DNA of 64,000 nt from Aestuariibacter sp. A3R04. Lineage in GTDB: Bacteria > Pseudomonadota > Gammaproteobacteria > Enterobacterales > Alteromonadaceae. The notes beneath the pieces are model-generated. The model was not told the DNA's origin. It was given only the letters and a program-made list of their open reading frames with translations, and did not search any database. The stretch spans positions 1 through 64,000 of the forward strand of contig NZ_JAHKQR010000012.1 of assembly GCF_018860805.1 (NCBI RefSeq), read 5' to 3'. The translations under genes were made by a program, and so were the position numbers. Positions within the stretch are counted from its first letter, which is position 1. Each line of letters starts with the position of its first letter. Below, piece after piece: positions 36,397 to 45,535 of this stretch.

Positions 36397-36690
36397 ATCG
36401 TAACCTCATCCAATAGAAATAGCACTTTTCATTTTGTTGTTTAAGCATTTGCGCTATTTATCACATCAATTGCAATGCTATTCCGTACATTGACTGTAAC
36501 GCTCACTGGCTTGTAGTCTTGGCATCAGACGCACCTCAGCAAATCTGTAGAAGTTGGCTTAAAGAATGTCACTCACAGTTTAAAGAAGCGGTAAGACGGT
36601 GGACACGACAAACGCAATTGAACTACCGGAATTTGTATTCGCTGCTACCTTCTCAGGCAATCAGCTATACTATGTAAGTTGAAAGGGCCG
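36397..36690. other. Intergenic DNA between the secretion operon and rplQ
   Basis: About 290 bases. A plus-strand frame without ATG runs through it (36421-36678, possible TTG start near 36520), but nothing else supports a gene. I see no promoter or RNA gene I can defend. Confidence 0.4.
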
Positions 36691-36695
36691 AAAAT

Positions 36696-36726
36696 AAAAA
36701 GGCCGGTGTTTTACACCGGCCTTTTT
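36696..36726. terminator. Bidirectional terminator after rplQ
   Basis: GGCCGGTGT (36701-36709) and ACACCGGCC (36713-36721) form a perfect 9-base-pair stem with a 3-base loop, flanked by A5 and T5. It ends the alpha operon on the minus strand and can stop plus-strand readthrough. Confidence 0.9.
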
Positions 36727-36742
36727 CTAATTGAGTATATTT

Positions 36743-37141
36743 TTACTCTTCTGCTGCTTCAGCTTCTTCAGAAACTTCTTCAACAGGACGGTCTACCAGT
36801 TCAACAAACGCCATTGGCGCATTGTCGCCAGTACGGAAACCGCATTTCATAATGCGAGTATAACCGCCTGGGCGAGCTTCGTAACGAGGACCAAGCTCGT
36901 TGAACAGTTTACCTACTACCTCTTTATCACCTGTGCGGGCCATAGCCAGACGGCGGTTTGCAACGCTGTCTTGTTTAGCCAGTGTGATTAAAGGCTCGAT
37001 TACGCGACGTAATTCTTTCGCTTTTGGTAACGTCGTTTTGATCACTTCGTGCTTGACCAAAGAGCCGGCCATGTTTTTAAACATAGCTTGACGATGGCTG
37101 CTGTTGCGATTCAACTGACGACCACTCTTACGATGGCGCAT
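36743..37141 (-). CDS. rplQ: 50S ribosomal protein L17
   Basis: A large-subunit protein near the peptide exit tunnel. The 132 residues open with [28 protein letters not shown], the L17 signature, and include [20 protein letters not shown]. An acidic tail ([12 protein letters not shown]) is typical of gammaproteobacteria. Last gene of the alpha operon, 41 bases after rpoA. Confidence 0.98.
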   Translation of the reverse strand: MRHRKSGRQLNRNSSHRQAMFKNMAGSLVKHEVIKTTLPKAKELRRVIEPLITLAKQDSVANRRLAMARTGDKEVVGKLFNELGPRYEARPGGYTRIMKCGFRTGDNAPMAFVELVDRPVEEVSEEAEAAEE

Positions 37142-37182
37142 AGTTTTATCCTTCTCTACAAATCAGTTTGATAAAAACCTGA

Positions 37183-38169
37183 TTAATCTTTCTCAGCGAT
37201 GCTCTCTGGTGGCCAGTTTTCCAGGCGCATGCCCAGAGAAAGACCGCGAGAGGCTAACACGTCTTTGATTTCAGTTAGCGATTTCTTACCGAGGTTTGGC
37301 GTTTTAAGTAGCTCAACCTCAGTGCGCTGTACCAGGTCACCAATATACTGGATAGCTTCTGCTTTCAAACAGTTAGCAGAACGTACTGTCAGTTCCAGGT
37401 CATCAACAGGACGCAACAGAATCGGATCGAACTCCGGCTTCTCTTCTTTCTGAACAGGTTCAGAAACGTCACGTAAGTCAACGAAGGCGTCTAATTGCTC
37501 AGCTAAAATTGTAGCTGCGCGGCGGATCGCTTCTTCAGGATCCAAAGTACCATTCGTTTCCATGTCAATGATTAGCTTGTCTAGGTCTGTGCGTTGTTCA
37601 ACACGAGCAGACTCAACAGAGTAAGCAATACGTTCAACTGGGCTGAATGAAGCATCAACTAACAAACGACCAATTGGACGATCATCTTCCTCGGAGGAGC
37701 GACGAGTAGCAGCAGGAACGTAACCGCGAGCCGTTTCTACTTTAATGCGCATACTGATATCAGTTTCGCCGGTTAAAGTACAAATGACATGCTCAGGATT
37801 GACGATTTCTACGTCACCGTCATGCTGAATATCACCAGCAACAACAGGGCCAGCGCCAGATTTCACTATTGTCAGGGTTGCCTCAGTTTTACCTTCAAGG
37901 CGAACCGCTAAACCTTTCAGATTCAGAAGAATCTCGATGACATCTTCCTGCACACCTTCTTTGGTGCTGTACTCGTGTAACACGCCATCAATTTCAACCT
38001 CTGTTACCGCACATCCGGGCATGGATGACAGCAAAATGCGGCGAAGGGCGTTACCCAGAGTGTGGCCAAAGCCTCGCTCCAGGGGTTCCAAAGTTACTTT
38101 GGCACGAGTAGGAGAAACGTTTTCGATCTCAACTAATCTCGGTTTCAGGAATTCAGTCACAGAACCCAC
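37183..38169 (-). CDS. rpoA: RNA polymerase alpha subunit
   Basis: The 328-residue alpha subunit that nucleates RNA polymerase assembly. The N-terminal domain has [25 protein letters not shown], and the C-terminal domain (about 245-310) binds UP elements and activators, with [20 protein letters not shown] and the [22 protein letters not shown] helices. The length is one residue short of E. coli (329). It lies between rpsD and rplQ in the usual alpha operon order. Confidence 0.98.
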   Translation of the reverse strand: MGSVTEFLKPRLVEIENVSPTRAKVTLEPLERGFGHTLGNALRRILLSSMPGCAVTEVEIDGVLHEYSTKEGVQEDVIEILLNLKGLAVRLEGKTEATLTIVKSGAGPVVAGDIQHDGDVEIVNPEHVICTLTGETDISMRIKVETARGYVPAATRRSSEEDDRPIGRLLVDASFSPVERIAYSVESARVEQRTDLDKLIIDMETNGTLDPEEAIRRAATILAEQLDAFVDLRDVSEPVQKEEKPEFDPILLRPVDDLELTVRSANCLKAEAIQYIGDLVQRTEVELLKTPNLGKKSLTEIKDVLASRGLSLGMRLENWPPESIAEKD

Positions 38170-38191
38170 AATGCTTCCTCTTTAGTTATCT

Positions 38192-38812
38192 TTACTTAGA
38201 GTAAAGTTCGACGATCAACTGTTCGTTAATTTCAGCAGACAAATCAGTTCTTTCAGGAACGCGTTTAAACGTGCCTTCCATTTTAGTGCTGTCTACTTCA
38301 ATCCAGGTTGGCTTCTCACGTTGGTCAGCCAGTTCCAAAGCAGCGACGATACGCGCTTGCTTCTTAGCCTTTTCACGAACAGAAACCACGTCTTCGGCAG
38401 AAACGTTAAAAGATGGAATGTTCACAACTTGACCATTTACCATGATCGCCTTGTGGCTTACCAGCTGACGCGCTTCAGCACGAGTACTGGCAAATCCCAT
38501 CCGGTAAACTACGTTATCCAGACGCTGCTCAAGCAATTGCAACAGGTTTTCACCGGTGTTGCCTTTCAAACGTGCAGCTTCTTTATAGTAGTTACGGAAT
38601 TGCTTTTCCAGAACGCCATACATACGACGAACTTTTTGTTTTTCACGCAGCTGTACACCGTAATCAGACAAACGGCCGCGACGGGCACCATGCTGACCAG
38701 GCGCATTATCGATTTTACATTTAGAATCGATTGCGCGAACGCCGCTTTTCAGGAACAGGTCTGTTCCTTCACGACGGCTAAGTTTGAGTTTTGGACCCAA
38801 ATATCTTGCCAT
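38192..38812 (-). CDS. rpsD: 30S ribosomal protein S4
   Basis: A primary 16S rRNA-binding protein of 206 residues and, in E. coli, the translational repressor of the alpha operon. It begins [19 protein letters not shown] and contains the S4 RNA-binding fold [30 protein letters not shown]. No zinc cysteines are present, as is usual in gammaproteobacteria. Confidence 0.98.
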   Translation of the reverse strand: MARYLGPKLKLSRREGTDLFLKSGVRAIDSKCKIDNAPGQHGARRGRLSDYGVQLREKQKVRRMYGVLEKQFRNYYKEAARLKGNTGENLLQLLEQRLDNVVYRMGFASTRAEARQLVSHKAIMVNGQVVNIPSFNVSAEDVVSVREKAKKQARIVAALELADQREKPTWIEVDSTKMEGTFKRVPERTDLSAEINEQLIVELYSK

Positions 38813-38836
38813 GTTCTTTCTCCAACTGTCCGGCGA

Positions 38837-39229
38837 TTAAACGCGACGTTTTTTCGGTGGACGACAACCGTTGTGAGGAATAGGCGTCACATCGGTAATG
38901 TTTGTGATCTTGTAACCAGTTGCGTTAAGTGCACGGATCGCAGACTCACGGCCTGGACCTGGACCTTTAACGAAAACTTCAAGGTTTTTCAGACCGTAGT
39001 CTTGTGCGGCTACGCCAGCACGCTCAGCAGCAACCTGTGCAGCAAAAGGGGTTGATTTACGTGAACCACGGAAACCTGAACCACCTGATGTCGCCCATGC
39101 TAATGCATTGCCTTGACGGTCAGTGATAGTCACAATTGTGTTGTTGAAAGACGCATGGATATGAGCCATACCGTCTGCAACCTGACGTTTTGCGCGTTTA
39201 CGCGTAGTACGAGTAGGTTGTTTTGCCAT
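38837..39229 (-). CDS. rpsK: 30S ribosomal protein S11
   Basis: A 130-residue platform protein of the small subunit. Signatures are [22 protein letters not shown] and the C-terminal [20 protein letters not shown]. It is 24 bases upstream of rpsD in the alpha operon. Confidence 0.98.
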   Translation of the reverse strand: MAKQPTRTTRKRAKRQVADGMAHIHASFNNTIVTITDRQGNALAWATSGGSGFRGSRKSTPFAAQVAAERAGVAAQDYGLKNLEVFVKGPGPGRESAIRALNATGYKITNITDVTPIPHNGCRPPKKRRV

Positions 39230-39245
39230 AACTTATCTCCCCCGC

Positions 39246-39602
39246 TTACTTCTTAATTGGCTTACGAGGACCTTTACGGGTACGCGCATTAGTTTTAGTA
39301 CGCTGTCCACGTAGAGGCAAGCTACGACGGTGGCGAATACCACGGAAGCAACCCAGGTCCATCAAACGTTTGATGCTCATAGACACTTCACGACGCAGAT
39401 CACCTTCAACGGTGAACTTTGCCACTTCTTCACGAAGCTTCTCTACAGTCGCTTCGTCAAGCTCTTTTACTTTTGTTGATTCTGCAACACCAGCGTTAGC
39501 ACAGATCTCTTTAGCACGAGTTGCGCCTACACCGTATATCGCTTGAAGCGCGATGACAGTGTGCTTGTGTTCAGGAATGTTAATGCCAGCGATACGGGCC
39601 AT
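39246..39602 (-). CDS. rpsM: 30S ribosomal protein S13
   Basis: A 118-residue head protein of the small subunit that contacts the P-site tRNA. I start it at ATG 39602 ([13 protein letters not shown]), preceded by AGGAG; the frame stays open upstream but the extra residues are not part of S13. It has the helix-two-turn-helix [11 protein letters not shown] and the basic tail [18 protein letters not shown]. First gene of the alpha operon. Confidence 0.98.
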   Translation of the reverse strand: MARIAGINIPEHKHTVIALQAIYGVGATRAKEICANAGVAESTKVKELDEATVEKLREEVAKFTVEGDLRREVSMSIKRLMDLGCFRGIRHRRSLPLRGQRTKTNARTRKGPRKPIKK

Positions 39603-39650
39603 TAACAGCACTCCTCTTAAATTTAATGTCGACGACCTAAAAAGCCCGAT

Positions 39651-39679
39651 AGGATACTTACCCGACGACAAAATTGCAA
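39651..39679 (-). promoter_or_regulatory. Candidate alpha operon promoter
   Basis: On the minus strand TTGCAA (39674-39679), a 17-base spacer and TATCCT (39651-39656) lie about 50 bases before rpsM. It sits just after the hairpin that closes the spc operon, as expected if the alpha operon has its own start. The leader would be short, near 40 bases. Confidence 0.4.
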
Positions 39680-39699
39680 CATAAGGTTCATAATATCGA

Positions 39700-39735
39700 A
39701 ATAGAGCAAGCTGAACCCAGTATGAGGTTCAGCTT
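39700..39735 (-). terminator. Hairpin at the spc/alpha operon boundary
   Basis: AAGCTGAACC (39708-39717) and GGTTCAGCTT (39726-39735) form a perfect 10-base-pair stem with an 8-base loop. On the minus strand it is followed by GCTCTATTTCG, only moderately T-rich, so it may be a partial terminator or a processing and stability element. Confidence 0.55.
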
Positions 39736-39763
39736 ACATTTCGAATTTAAACCGCGTTTTCGA

Positions 39764-39880
39764 TTAGCCTTGACGCTGCTTGTGCTTAGGGTCAGAGCTG
39801 CAAATTACTCGCACAACACCGTTGCGCTTGATGATTTTGCAGTTACGGCAAATCTTCTTTACTGATGCACGAACTTTCAT
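39764..39880 (-). CDS. rpmJ: 50S ribosomal protein L36
   Basis: A 38-residue protein beginning [15 protein letters not shown] and ending DPKHKQRQG. It keeps the zinc ligands of the C+ form: Cys11, Cys14, Cys27 and His33. It is 25 bases after secY and closes the spc operon. Too short for most gene finders, but unmistakable. Confidence 0.97.
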   Translation of the reverse strand: MKVRASVKKICRNCKIIKRNGVVRVICSSDPKHKQRQG

Positions 39881-39905
39881 TACATCACTCCGTTGTGCAC
39901 TAATC

Positions 39906-41225
39906 TTAGCGGCCGTAGCCCTTTAGATTAGCTTTCTTCAGAACAGACTCATACTGACTACTCATCAAATGTGTCTGCACCTGTGCCATAAAGTCCATGA
40001 TGACAACCACGATTATCAGAAGCGACGTACCACCGAAGTAGAACGGCACATTCCACGCGATCAACATGAATTCAGGCACCAAACAAATAAAGGTTATGTA
40101 AAGTGCGCCTGCCAGTGTCAGACGAGTCATTACCTTATCGATATAACGCGACGTTTGTTCACCCGGACGGATACCAGGGATAAACGCACCAGACTTCTTC
40201 AAATTGTCTGCCGTTTCACGTGGGTTGAATACCAACGCCGTGTAGAAGAAGCAGAAGAAGATAATCGCGGTTGCGTACAACATCACGTACAACGGCTGGC
40301 CTGGAGACAACATTAACGCGATGTCCTGTAGCCACGCTGTAGATTCATTCTGCCCAAACCAACCTGCAATGGTTGACGGGAACAAAATGATGCTGGATGC
40401 AAAGATTGGTGGAATAACACCAGCCATGTTTACCTTTAGCGGTAAGTGTGTGCTTTGCGCTGCATAAACCTTACGGCCCTGCTGACGCTTCGCGTAATTC
40501 ACAACAATACGACGCTGGGCGCGCTCTACGAACACAACCAGGTAAATCAGACCGACGACAATGACGCCAATCAACATCAGGAACAACAGATTAATGTCGC
40601 CCTGTCTTGCCTGTTCCGCAGTTTGGCCAATCGCTGTTGGCAAACCGGCAACAATTCCAGCAAAGATCAATATAGAGATACCGTTACCGATACCTCTTTC
40701 GGTAATTTGCTCACCTAACCACATCAGGAACATGGTTCCCGTGACTAAGCTGACCACCGCTGTAAAGTAGAATCCGAAGCCAGGGTCTATAACCAAACCA
40801 TTAATCAGGTTAGGCAGGTTTGTCGCAATACCAATAGATTGGAAAGTAGCCAGCACTAACGTTAAATAACGCGTGTACTGACTGATCTTTTTGCGGCCTG
40901 CTTCGCCTTCTTTTTTAAGCTCCATCATCGGTGGATGAACCACCGTGAGCAACTGCATAATAATGGATGCAGTAATGTATGGCATAATGCCCAAAGCCAG
41001 AACGGATGCACGCTCAAGCGCACCACCGGAGAACATGTTAAACATCTCTACGATGGTACCTTTTTGTTGCTCAAACAACTCAGCAAGTACTGCTGCGTCG
41101 ATGCCAGGAATAGGCACATAAGAGCCCAGTCTGAATACGACGATCGCACCGAGTACGAACAACAACCTTGACTTCAGCTCACTCAAGCCGCTTTTCGCGC
41201 CTGAATCCAATCCTGGTTTAGCCAT
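39906..41225 (-). CDS. secY: Protein translocase subunit SecY
   Basis: The channel subunit of the SecYEG translocon, 439 residues with ten membrane helices. Family signatures are [13 protein letters not shown] near the N-terminus, the [32 protein letters not shown] segment in TM2, and [23 protein letters not shown] in the C5 loop. It exports the surface protein and envelope proteins in this window. In the usual place between rplO and rpmJ. Confidence 0.98.
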   Translation of the reverse strand: MAKPGLDSGAKSGLSELKSRLLFVLGAIVVFRLGSYVPIPGIDAAVLAELFEQQKGTIVEMFNMFSGGALERASVLALGIMPYITASIIMQLLTVVHPPMMELKKEGEAGRKKISQYTRYLTLVLATFQSIGIATNLPNLINGLVIDPGFGFYFTAVVSLVTGTMFLMWLGEQITERGIGNGISILIFAGIVAGLPTAIGQTAEQARQGDINLLFLMLIGVIVVGLIYLVVFVERAQRRIVVNYAKRQQGRKVYAAQSTHLPLKVNMAGVIPPIFASSIILFPSTIAGWFGQNESTAWLQDIALMLSPGQPLYVMLYATAIIFFCFFYTALVFNPRETADNLKKSGAFIPGIRPGEQTSRYIDKVMTRLTLAGALYITFICLVPEFMLIAWNVPFYFGGTSLLIIVVVIMDFMAQVQTHLMSSQYESVLKKANLKGYGR

Positions 41226-41230
41226 CTAGC

Positions 41231-41665
41231 TTATTCCTCTACTTTACCGCCGGCGGCTTCAATCGCTGCAAGAGCGCCTTTAGTAACCTTTAACCCGCTA
41301 ACTGTAACAGCGCGCGATACTTCGCCACTCTTAACTACTTTTACGAACAACACGTCTTTCTTAACAAGACCGGCTGCTTTCAAAGTATCCAGAGAAACGG
41401 TATCACCCTCTACCTTGGCGATTTCAGTCAGTGTTACCTGGTCGGAAACAAAGCTCTTACGAGATGTGAAACCAAATTTAGGCAGACGGCGCTGAATTGG
41501 CATTTGACCGCCTTCAAAGCCTGGCTTAATGGAACCGCCTGAACGACTGGTTTGGCCTTTGTGACCACGTCCACCCGTTTTACCCAGACCAGAACCGATA
41601 CCACGACCTACGCGCTTAGCTGCTGGTTTTGAACCTTCTGCTGGAGAAATTGTATTTAAACGCAT
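41231..41665 (-). CDS. rplO: 50S ribosomal protein L15
   Basis: A 144-residue large-subunit protein. The glycine- and arginine-rich N-terminal half ([34 protein letters not shown]) is diagnostic. It is 3 bases downstream of rpmD and 5 bases before secY. Confidence 0.98.
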   Translation of the reverse strand: MRLNTISPAEGSKPAAKRVGRGIGSGLGKTGGRGHKGQTSRSGGSIKPGFEGGQMPIQRRLPKFGFTSRKSFVSDQVTLTEIAKVEGDTVSLDTLKAAGLVKKDVLFVKVVKSGEVSRAVTVSGLKVTKGALAAIEAAGGKVEE

Positions 41666-41668
41666 GTC

Positions 41669-41848
41669 TTACTCCTCCACGATCTCAACCATGTAATTTA
41701 CACGGTTGATCATGCCACGTACTGCTGGGGTGTCTTCCAGTTCACGGACATGGTTGATTTTACGAAGACCTAAGCCTTTAAGCGTCGCTTTGTGCTTTGG
41801 CAAGCGGCCAATTGCACTTTTAGTTTGCTTTACTTTAATCGTTGCCAT
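41669..41848 (-). CDS. rpmD: 50S ribosomal protein L30
   Basis: A 59-residue protein, [20 protein letters not shown] through [20 protein letters not shown]. The full length matches E. coli L30. It lies 6 bases after rpsE and 3 before rplO and is easily missed because of its size. Confidence 0.97.
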   Translation of the reverse strand: MATIKVKQTKSAIGRLPKHKATLKGLGLRKINHVRELEDTPAVRGMINRVNYMVEIVEE

Positions 41849-41854
41849 GTCTGA

Positions 41855-42355
41855 TTACCCCAAAATTTCATCTACAGACAATCCACGCTTCGCTGCAATA
41901 CCCGCTGGAGAGTTCATCTCAGTCAGCGCGTTAACGGTTGCACGAACAACGTTGATTGGGTTTGTAGAGCCGTAGCATTTTGAAAGTACGTTCTGCACAC
42001 CAGCCACTTCAAGTACTGCACGCATCGCACCACCGGCAATAATACCGGTACCTTCAGATGCTGGCTGCATGTAAACTTTCGAGCCAGAGTGACGACCTTT
42101 GATTGGGTGTTGCAACGTATGACCGTTAAGGTCAATACTAACCATGTTGCGACGGGCTTTTTCCATCGCTTTTTGGATTGCAGCTGGCACTTCACGCGCT
42201 TTACCGTAACCAAAACCAACACGGCCGTTGCCGTCACCCACTACTGTCAATGCAGTGAAACTAAAGATACGACCACCTTTAACCACTTTAGATACGCGGT
42301 TAACGGCAATCAATTTCTCTAAAAATTCACCGTTTTGAGCTTCTTGTTTAGCCAT
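41855..42355 (-). CDS. rpsE: 30S ribosomal protein S5
   Basis: A 166-residue protein at the mRNA entry of the small subunit, involved in decoding accuracy. It has the double-stranded RNA-binding fold [36 protein letters not shown] and [19 protein letters not shown] in the C-terminal domain. Confidence 0.98.
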   Translation of the reverse strand: MAKQEAQNGEFLEKLIAVNRVSKVVKGGRIFSFTALTVVGDGNGRVGFGYGKAREVPAAIQKAMEKARRNMVSIDLNGHTLQHPIKGRHSGSKVYMQPASEGTGIIAGGAMRAVLEVAGVQNVLSKCYGSTNPINVVRATVNALTEMNSPAGIAAKRGLSVDEILG

Positions 42356-42367
42356 TATTCTTCACTC

Positions 42368-42721
42368 CTAGAACTGAAGACCAGCTTCGCGAGCTGCATC
42401 AGCTAATGCTTTTACGCGACCGTGGTATTTGAAACCGCTGCGATCGAAAGCCACATCTTTGATGCCTTTTTCGATTGCACGTTCAGCGATTGCTTTACCA
42501 ACAATAGCTGCTGCTTCAGCGTTACCGGTTGATTTCAGATCTTTGGCCAGATCTTTCTCAACGGTAGAAGCCGCTGCCAACACCTCAGAACCGCTAGGCG
42601 CGATCAACTGAGCATAGATGTGGCGAGGTGTACGGTTTACTACCAGGCGATGCGCGGCCAATTCACGGATTTTAGCGCGTGCGCGAGTTGCGCGACGCAA
42701 GCGTGATGTTTTCTTATCCAT
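42368..42721 (-). CDS. rplR: 50S ribosomal protein L18
   Basis: A 117-residue 5S rRNA-binding protein. I start at ATG 42721 ([18 protein letters not shown]), the standard L18 N-terminus; an ATG four codons upstream is in frame but adds non-family residues. It ends with [26 protein letters not shown], a diagnostic tail. Confidence 0.98.
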   Translation of the reverse strand: MDKKTSRLRRATRARAKIRELAAHRLVVNRTPRHIYAQLIAPSGSEVLAAASTVEKDLAKDLKSTGNAEAAAIVGKAIAERAIEKGIKDVAFDRSGFKYHGRVKALADAAREAGLQF

Positions 42722-42733
42722 CGTATCACCCAC

Positions 42734-43267
42734 CTACTTTTTCTTAGCTTCTTTACGACGAACTTGTTCATCTGCATAGCGAACACCTTTACCTTTATAA
42801 GGCTCTGGTGGACGGTAAGCACGGATGTTCGCCGCAACCTGTCCTACAACCTGCTTATCGGCGCCTTTAACGACGATTTCAGTTTGTGTAGGCGTTTCAA
42901 CTGTAATGCCTGCTGGCATTTCGTAAACTACAGGGTGTGAAAAACCTAAAGTCAGGTTCAGTTTGGCACCTTGTGCCTGAGCACGGTAACCAACACCTTG
43001 TAATTGCAGTTTTTTCTCGAAACCTTGTGACACACCTTGAACCATGCTGTTCAACAAAGCGCGAACCGTACCAGCCTGAGCCCAAGCGTCAGCAAAACCT
43101 TCGCGAGGCAGAGCTTTCAGTTGGTTCTCTTCTTGTACAACTTCAACAGCGTCGTTGAATACACGTACCAGTGTGCCTTTACTTCCCTTAACACTTACTT
43201 CCTGGCCATTGATTTTAATCTCAACGCCTGAAGCTACGTTCACAGGGGCTTTTGCTACTCGTGACAT
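42734..43267 (-). CDS. rplF: 50S ribosomal protein L6
   Basis: A 177-residue protein of two repeated RNA-binding folds near the sarcin-ricin loop. Signatures are [34 protein letters not shown] and the C-terminal [26 protein letters not shown]. Confidence 0.98.
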   Translation of the reverse strand: MSRVAKAPVNVASGVEIKINGQEVSVKGSKGTLVRVFNDAVEVVQEENQLKALPREGFADAWAQAGTVRALLNSMVQGVSQGFEKKLQLQGVGYRAQAQGAKLNLTLGFSHPVVYEMPAGITVETPTQTEIVVKGADKQVVGQVAANIRAYRPPEPYKGKGVRYADEQVRRKEAKKK

Positions 43268-43281
43268 TTCAACTCCTCCGA

Positions 43282-43674
43282 TTACGCTACATAACCGATG
43301 ATCTCACCGCCCATGCCAGCTTTACGCGCAGCACGGTCAGTCATCACACCTTTAGAAGTTGACACGATAGCCACGCCTAAACCACCCATTACTTTTGGCA
43401 GCTCATCTTTTTTCTTATAGATGCGCAGACCAGGACGGCTTACACGTTCAATTGTGTCGATTACTTGCTTGCCTTCGAAGTACTTCAGCGTAACTTCCAA
43501 AACAGGCTTAACGTCACCAGATGCAGCGAAGTCAGTGATGTAACCTTCAGCTTTCAGTACTTCACAAATTGCTACGCGAAGTTTTGAAGAAGGCATTGTC
43601 ACAGACACTTTCTCTGCCATTTGGCCGTTACGGATGCGGGTAAACATATCCGCGATAGGATCTTGCATACTCAT
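43282..43674 (-). CDS. rpsH: 30S ribosomal protein S8
   Basis: A 130-residue central-domain 16S-binding protein; in E. coli it represses the spc operon at the rplE leader. It begins [18 protein letters not shown] and ends [26 protein letters not shown], both close to E. coli. Confidence 0.98.
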   Translation of the reverse strand: MSMQDPIADMFTRIRNGQMAEKVSVTMPSSKLRVAICEVLKAEGYITDFAASGDVKPVLEVTLKYFEGKQVIDTIERVSRPGLRIYKKKDELPKVMGGLGVAIVSTSKGVMTDRAARKAGMGGEIIGYVA

Positions 43675-43687
43675 TTTCAGCTACTCC

Positions 43688-43993
43688 TTACCAGCTGGCT
43701 TTTTTCAAGCCAGGGACTTCACCGCGCATTGCAGCTTCGCGAAGCTTAATACGGCTCAGACCAAATTTGCGTAGGTAACCATGTGGACGACCAGTTACGC
43801 GGCAGCGGTTCTGCTGGCGTGCTTTACTGCTGTCACGTGGCAGTTGTTGTAGCTTCAGTACAGCATCCCAACGCTCTTCTTCAGAGGCGTTAACATCGCT
43901 GATAATCGCTTTTAGTGCGGCGCGTTTTTCAGCGTACTTAGCAACGAGCTTTGTACGTTTTACTTCGCGTGCCTTCATTGATTCTTTTGCCAT
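43688..43993 (-). CDS. rpsN: 30S ribosomal protein S14
   Basis: The 101-residue zinc-free (C-) form of S14: [17 protein letters not shown], and [39 protein letters not shown] at the end without the CxxC pairs. The long form is normal for gammaproteobacteria. Confidence 0.98.
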   Translation of the reverse strand: MAKESMKAREVKRTKLVAKYAEKRAALKAIISDVNASEEERWDAVLKLQQLPRDSSKARQQNRCRVTGRPHGYLRKFGLSRIKLREAAMRGEVPGLKKASW

Positions 43994-44006
43994 AACCCTA
44001 CACCCC

Positions 44007-44546
44007 TTATTTTTTGAATGGGAAGTTGAACGCGGTCAACAGAGCACGTGCTTCATCATCAGTGTTTGCGCTGGTAGTGATAGTGATATCCATACCGCGA
44101 ACTTTATCCACTTTATCGAAATCGATTTCAGGGAAGATGATTTGTTCACGAACGCCCATGCTGTAGTTTCCACGACCGTCAAAAGATTTTGAACTCAGGC
44201 CACGGAAGTCACGTACACGAGGAATTGCGATTGAAATCAAACGCTCTAAAAATTCCCACATACGCTCGCCACGCAGGGTTACTTTACAGCCAATCGGATA
44301 ACCTTCACGGATTTTAAAACCCGCTACAGATTTACGCGCAACAGTTACAATAGGCTTTTGGCCGGCAATTGCTTCCATATCAGCAGTTGCGTTTTCTAAA
44401 ACTTTTTTGTCTGCTACAGCTTCACCTAAACCCATGTTTAAGGTGATTTTTTCAATCCGAGGGACTTGCATGACGCTTTGGTAACTGAACTGCTTAGCAA
44501 GGTCAGCTACTACCGTTTCTTTATAGAAATCATGCAGTTTCGCCAT
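44007..44546 (-). CDS. rplE: 50S ribosomal protein L5
   Basis: A 179-residue 5S rRNA-binding protein. I start it at ATG 44546 ([10 protein letters not shown]), preceded by GGAGAG; an ATG four codons earlier is less likely. Signatures are [18 protein letters not shown] and [29 protein letters not shown]. Confidence 0.98.
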   Translation of the reverse strand: MAKLHDFYKETVVADLAKQFSYQSVMQVPRIEKITLNMGLGEAVADKKVLENATADMEAIAGQKPIVTVARKSVAGFKIREGYPIGCKVTLRGERMWEFLERLISIAIPRVRDFRGLSSKSFDGRGNYSMGVREQIIFPEIDFDKVDKVRGMDITITTSANTDDEARALLTAFNFPFKK

Positions 44547-44562
44547 CGTACTCTCCAATTAA

Positions 44563-44877
44563 TTAAACAAGTTCGCCGTTAGACTTAAAGAAACGAACTT
44601 TCTTACCGTCTTCATTACGGAAACCAACGCGATCAGCTTTGCCCGTTGCCGGGTTAACTACCGCTACATTAGAAACGTGCAGAGATGCTTCTTTTTCAAT
44701 AATACCGCCAGCTTCGCCCAGTTGTGGGTTTGGCTTTTGGTGTTTCTTGACAAGGTTTACACCTTCTACAACTACACGGTCTTCAGATACCAGCACTTTC
44801 AGGACTTTGCCTTGTTTGCCTTTATCTTTACCCGCTAATACGACTACTTCATCATCACGACGAATTTTTCTAGCCAT
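44563..44877 (-). CDS. rplX: 50S ribosomal protein L24
   Basis: A 104-residue assembly-initiator protein with the KOW motif [18 protein letters not shown] near the N-terminus and [21 protein letters not shown]. 12 bases after rplN. Confidence 0.98.
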   Translation of the reverse strand: MARKIRRDDEVVVLAGKDKGKQGKVLKVLVSEDRVVVEGVNLVKKHQKPNPQLGEAGGIIEKEASLHVSNVAVVNPATGKADRVGFRNEDGKKVRFFKSNGELV

Positions 44878-44889
44878 TATCGTGACTCC

Positions 44890-45258
44890 TTATAGTACCT
44901 CTGGGGCCAATGAGATGATTTTCATGAAGTTATCACTTCTCAACTCACGGGTTACCGGTCCAAAGATACGCGTACCAATAGGTTGCTTATTGTTGTTCAA
45001 CAATACAGCCGCGTTTGCGTCAAAACGGATGGTAGAACCATCAGCACGACGAACGCCTTTTCTAGTACGCACCACCACTGCATTCAGTACGTCACCTTTT
45101 TTAACTTTACCGCGAGGAATTGCTTCCTTAACAGTAACTTTGATGATGTCACCGATATGTGCATAACGGCGATGCGAGCCACCAAGAACCTTAATACACT
45201 GAACCCTGCGAGCGCCGCTGTTGTCTGCAACGTCCAGGTTAGTTTGCATTTGGATCAT
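44890..45258 (-). CDS. rplN: 50S ribosomal protein L14
   Basis: A 122-residue protein at the subunit interface: [27 protein letters not shown] and [28 protein letters not shown]. First gene of the spc operon. Unlike in E. coli, rpsQ and the rest of the S10 operon are not directly upstream; 277 bases of non-coding DNA and then a histidine kinase gene are. Confidence 0.98.
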   Translation of the reverse strand: MIQMQTNLDVADNSGARRVQCIKVLGGSHRRYAHIGDIIKVTVKEAIPRGKVKKGDVLNAVVVRTRKGVRRADGSTIRFDANAAVLLNNNKQPIGTRIFGPVTRELRSDNFMKIISLAPEVL

Positions 45259-45283
45259 GTTAGTGCTCCGCTCTAAAATTAAG

Positions 45284-45297
45284 ACTCATTTGAGTCG
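45284..45297 (-). other. Short hairpin in the rplN leader
   Basis: GACTCA and TGAGTC around a 2-base centre, just upstream of the rplN ribosome site. It could be part of the leader structure, but a 2-base loop makes a stable RNA hairpin unlikely unless the stem is shortened. Confidence 0.3.
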
Positions 45298-45362
45298 TTT
45301 AGCTGCTAAAAACAACAGATATTGCTGCTTTTATATACTTACCCCCATAAAAAGGGCGCGAA

Positions 45363-45371
45363 ATGATAACA
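45363..45371 (-). promoter_or_regulatory. Candidate spc operon promoter (extended -10)
   Basis: On the minus strand TGTTATCAT carries the extended -10 TGn motif followed by TATCAT (5 of 6 consensus). It lies about 105 bases before rplN. A detached spc operon needs its own promoter and this is the best candidate I see; no good -35 is present. Confidence 0.4.
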
Positions 45372-45535
45372 GAAAAGATTGGCAAGTGATAGCTTAAAAG
45401 TGAATTATTTTTAGACGATTTGCAGAACGGGGAAACAGCGAAAAATTGCCGGGACAAGAAAAGACTGTGTCGGGTTTGTCCTGCCAAAGCACGGAAAGAA
45501 CCACGGTCCGTGGGGTCGGTATCACAGGTTGTGCA

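Noticed and set aside
36421-36678. Plus-strand open frame of about 85 codons after the secretion operon
   Set aside because: It has no ATG until its last codon; only a TTG without a ribosome site could start it and the product has no recognisable features.
38321-39055. 244-codon plus-strand frame antisense to rpsD and rpsK
   Set aside because: It is a shadow of two highly conserved ribosomal genes whose codon bias leaves the opposite strand open; there is no ribosome site.
45299-45487. 62-codon minus-strand frame in the spc leader
   Set aside because: No ribosome site or family features; it covers the region that must hold the spc promoter.
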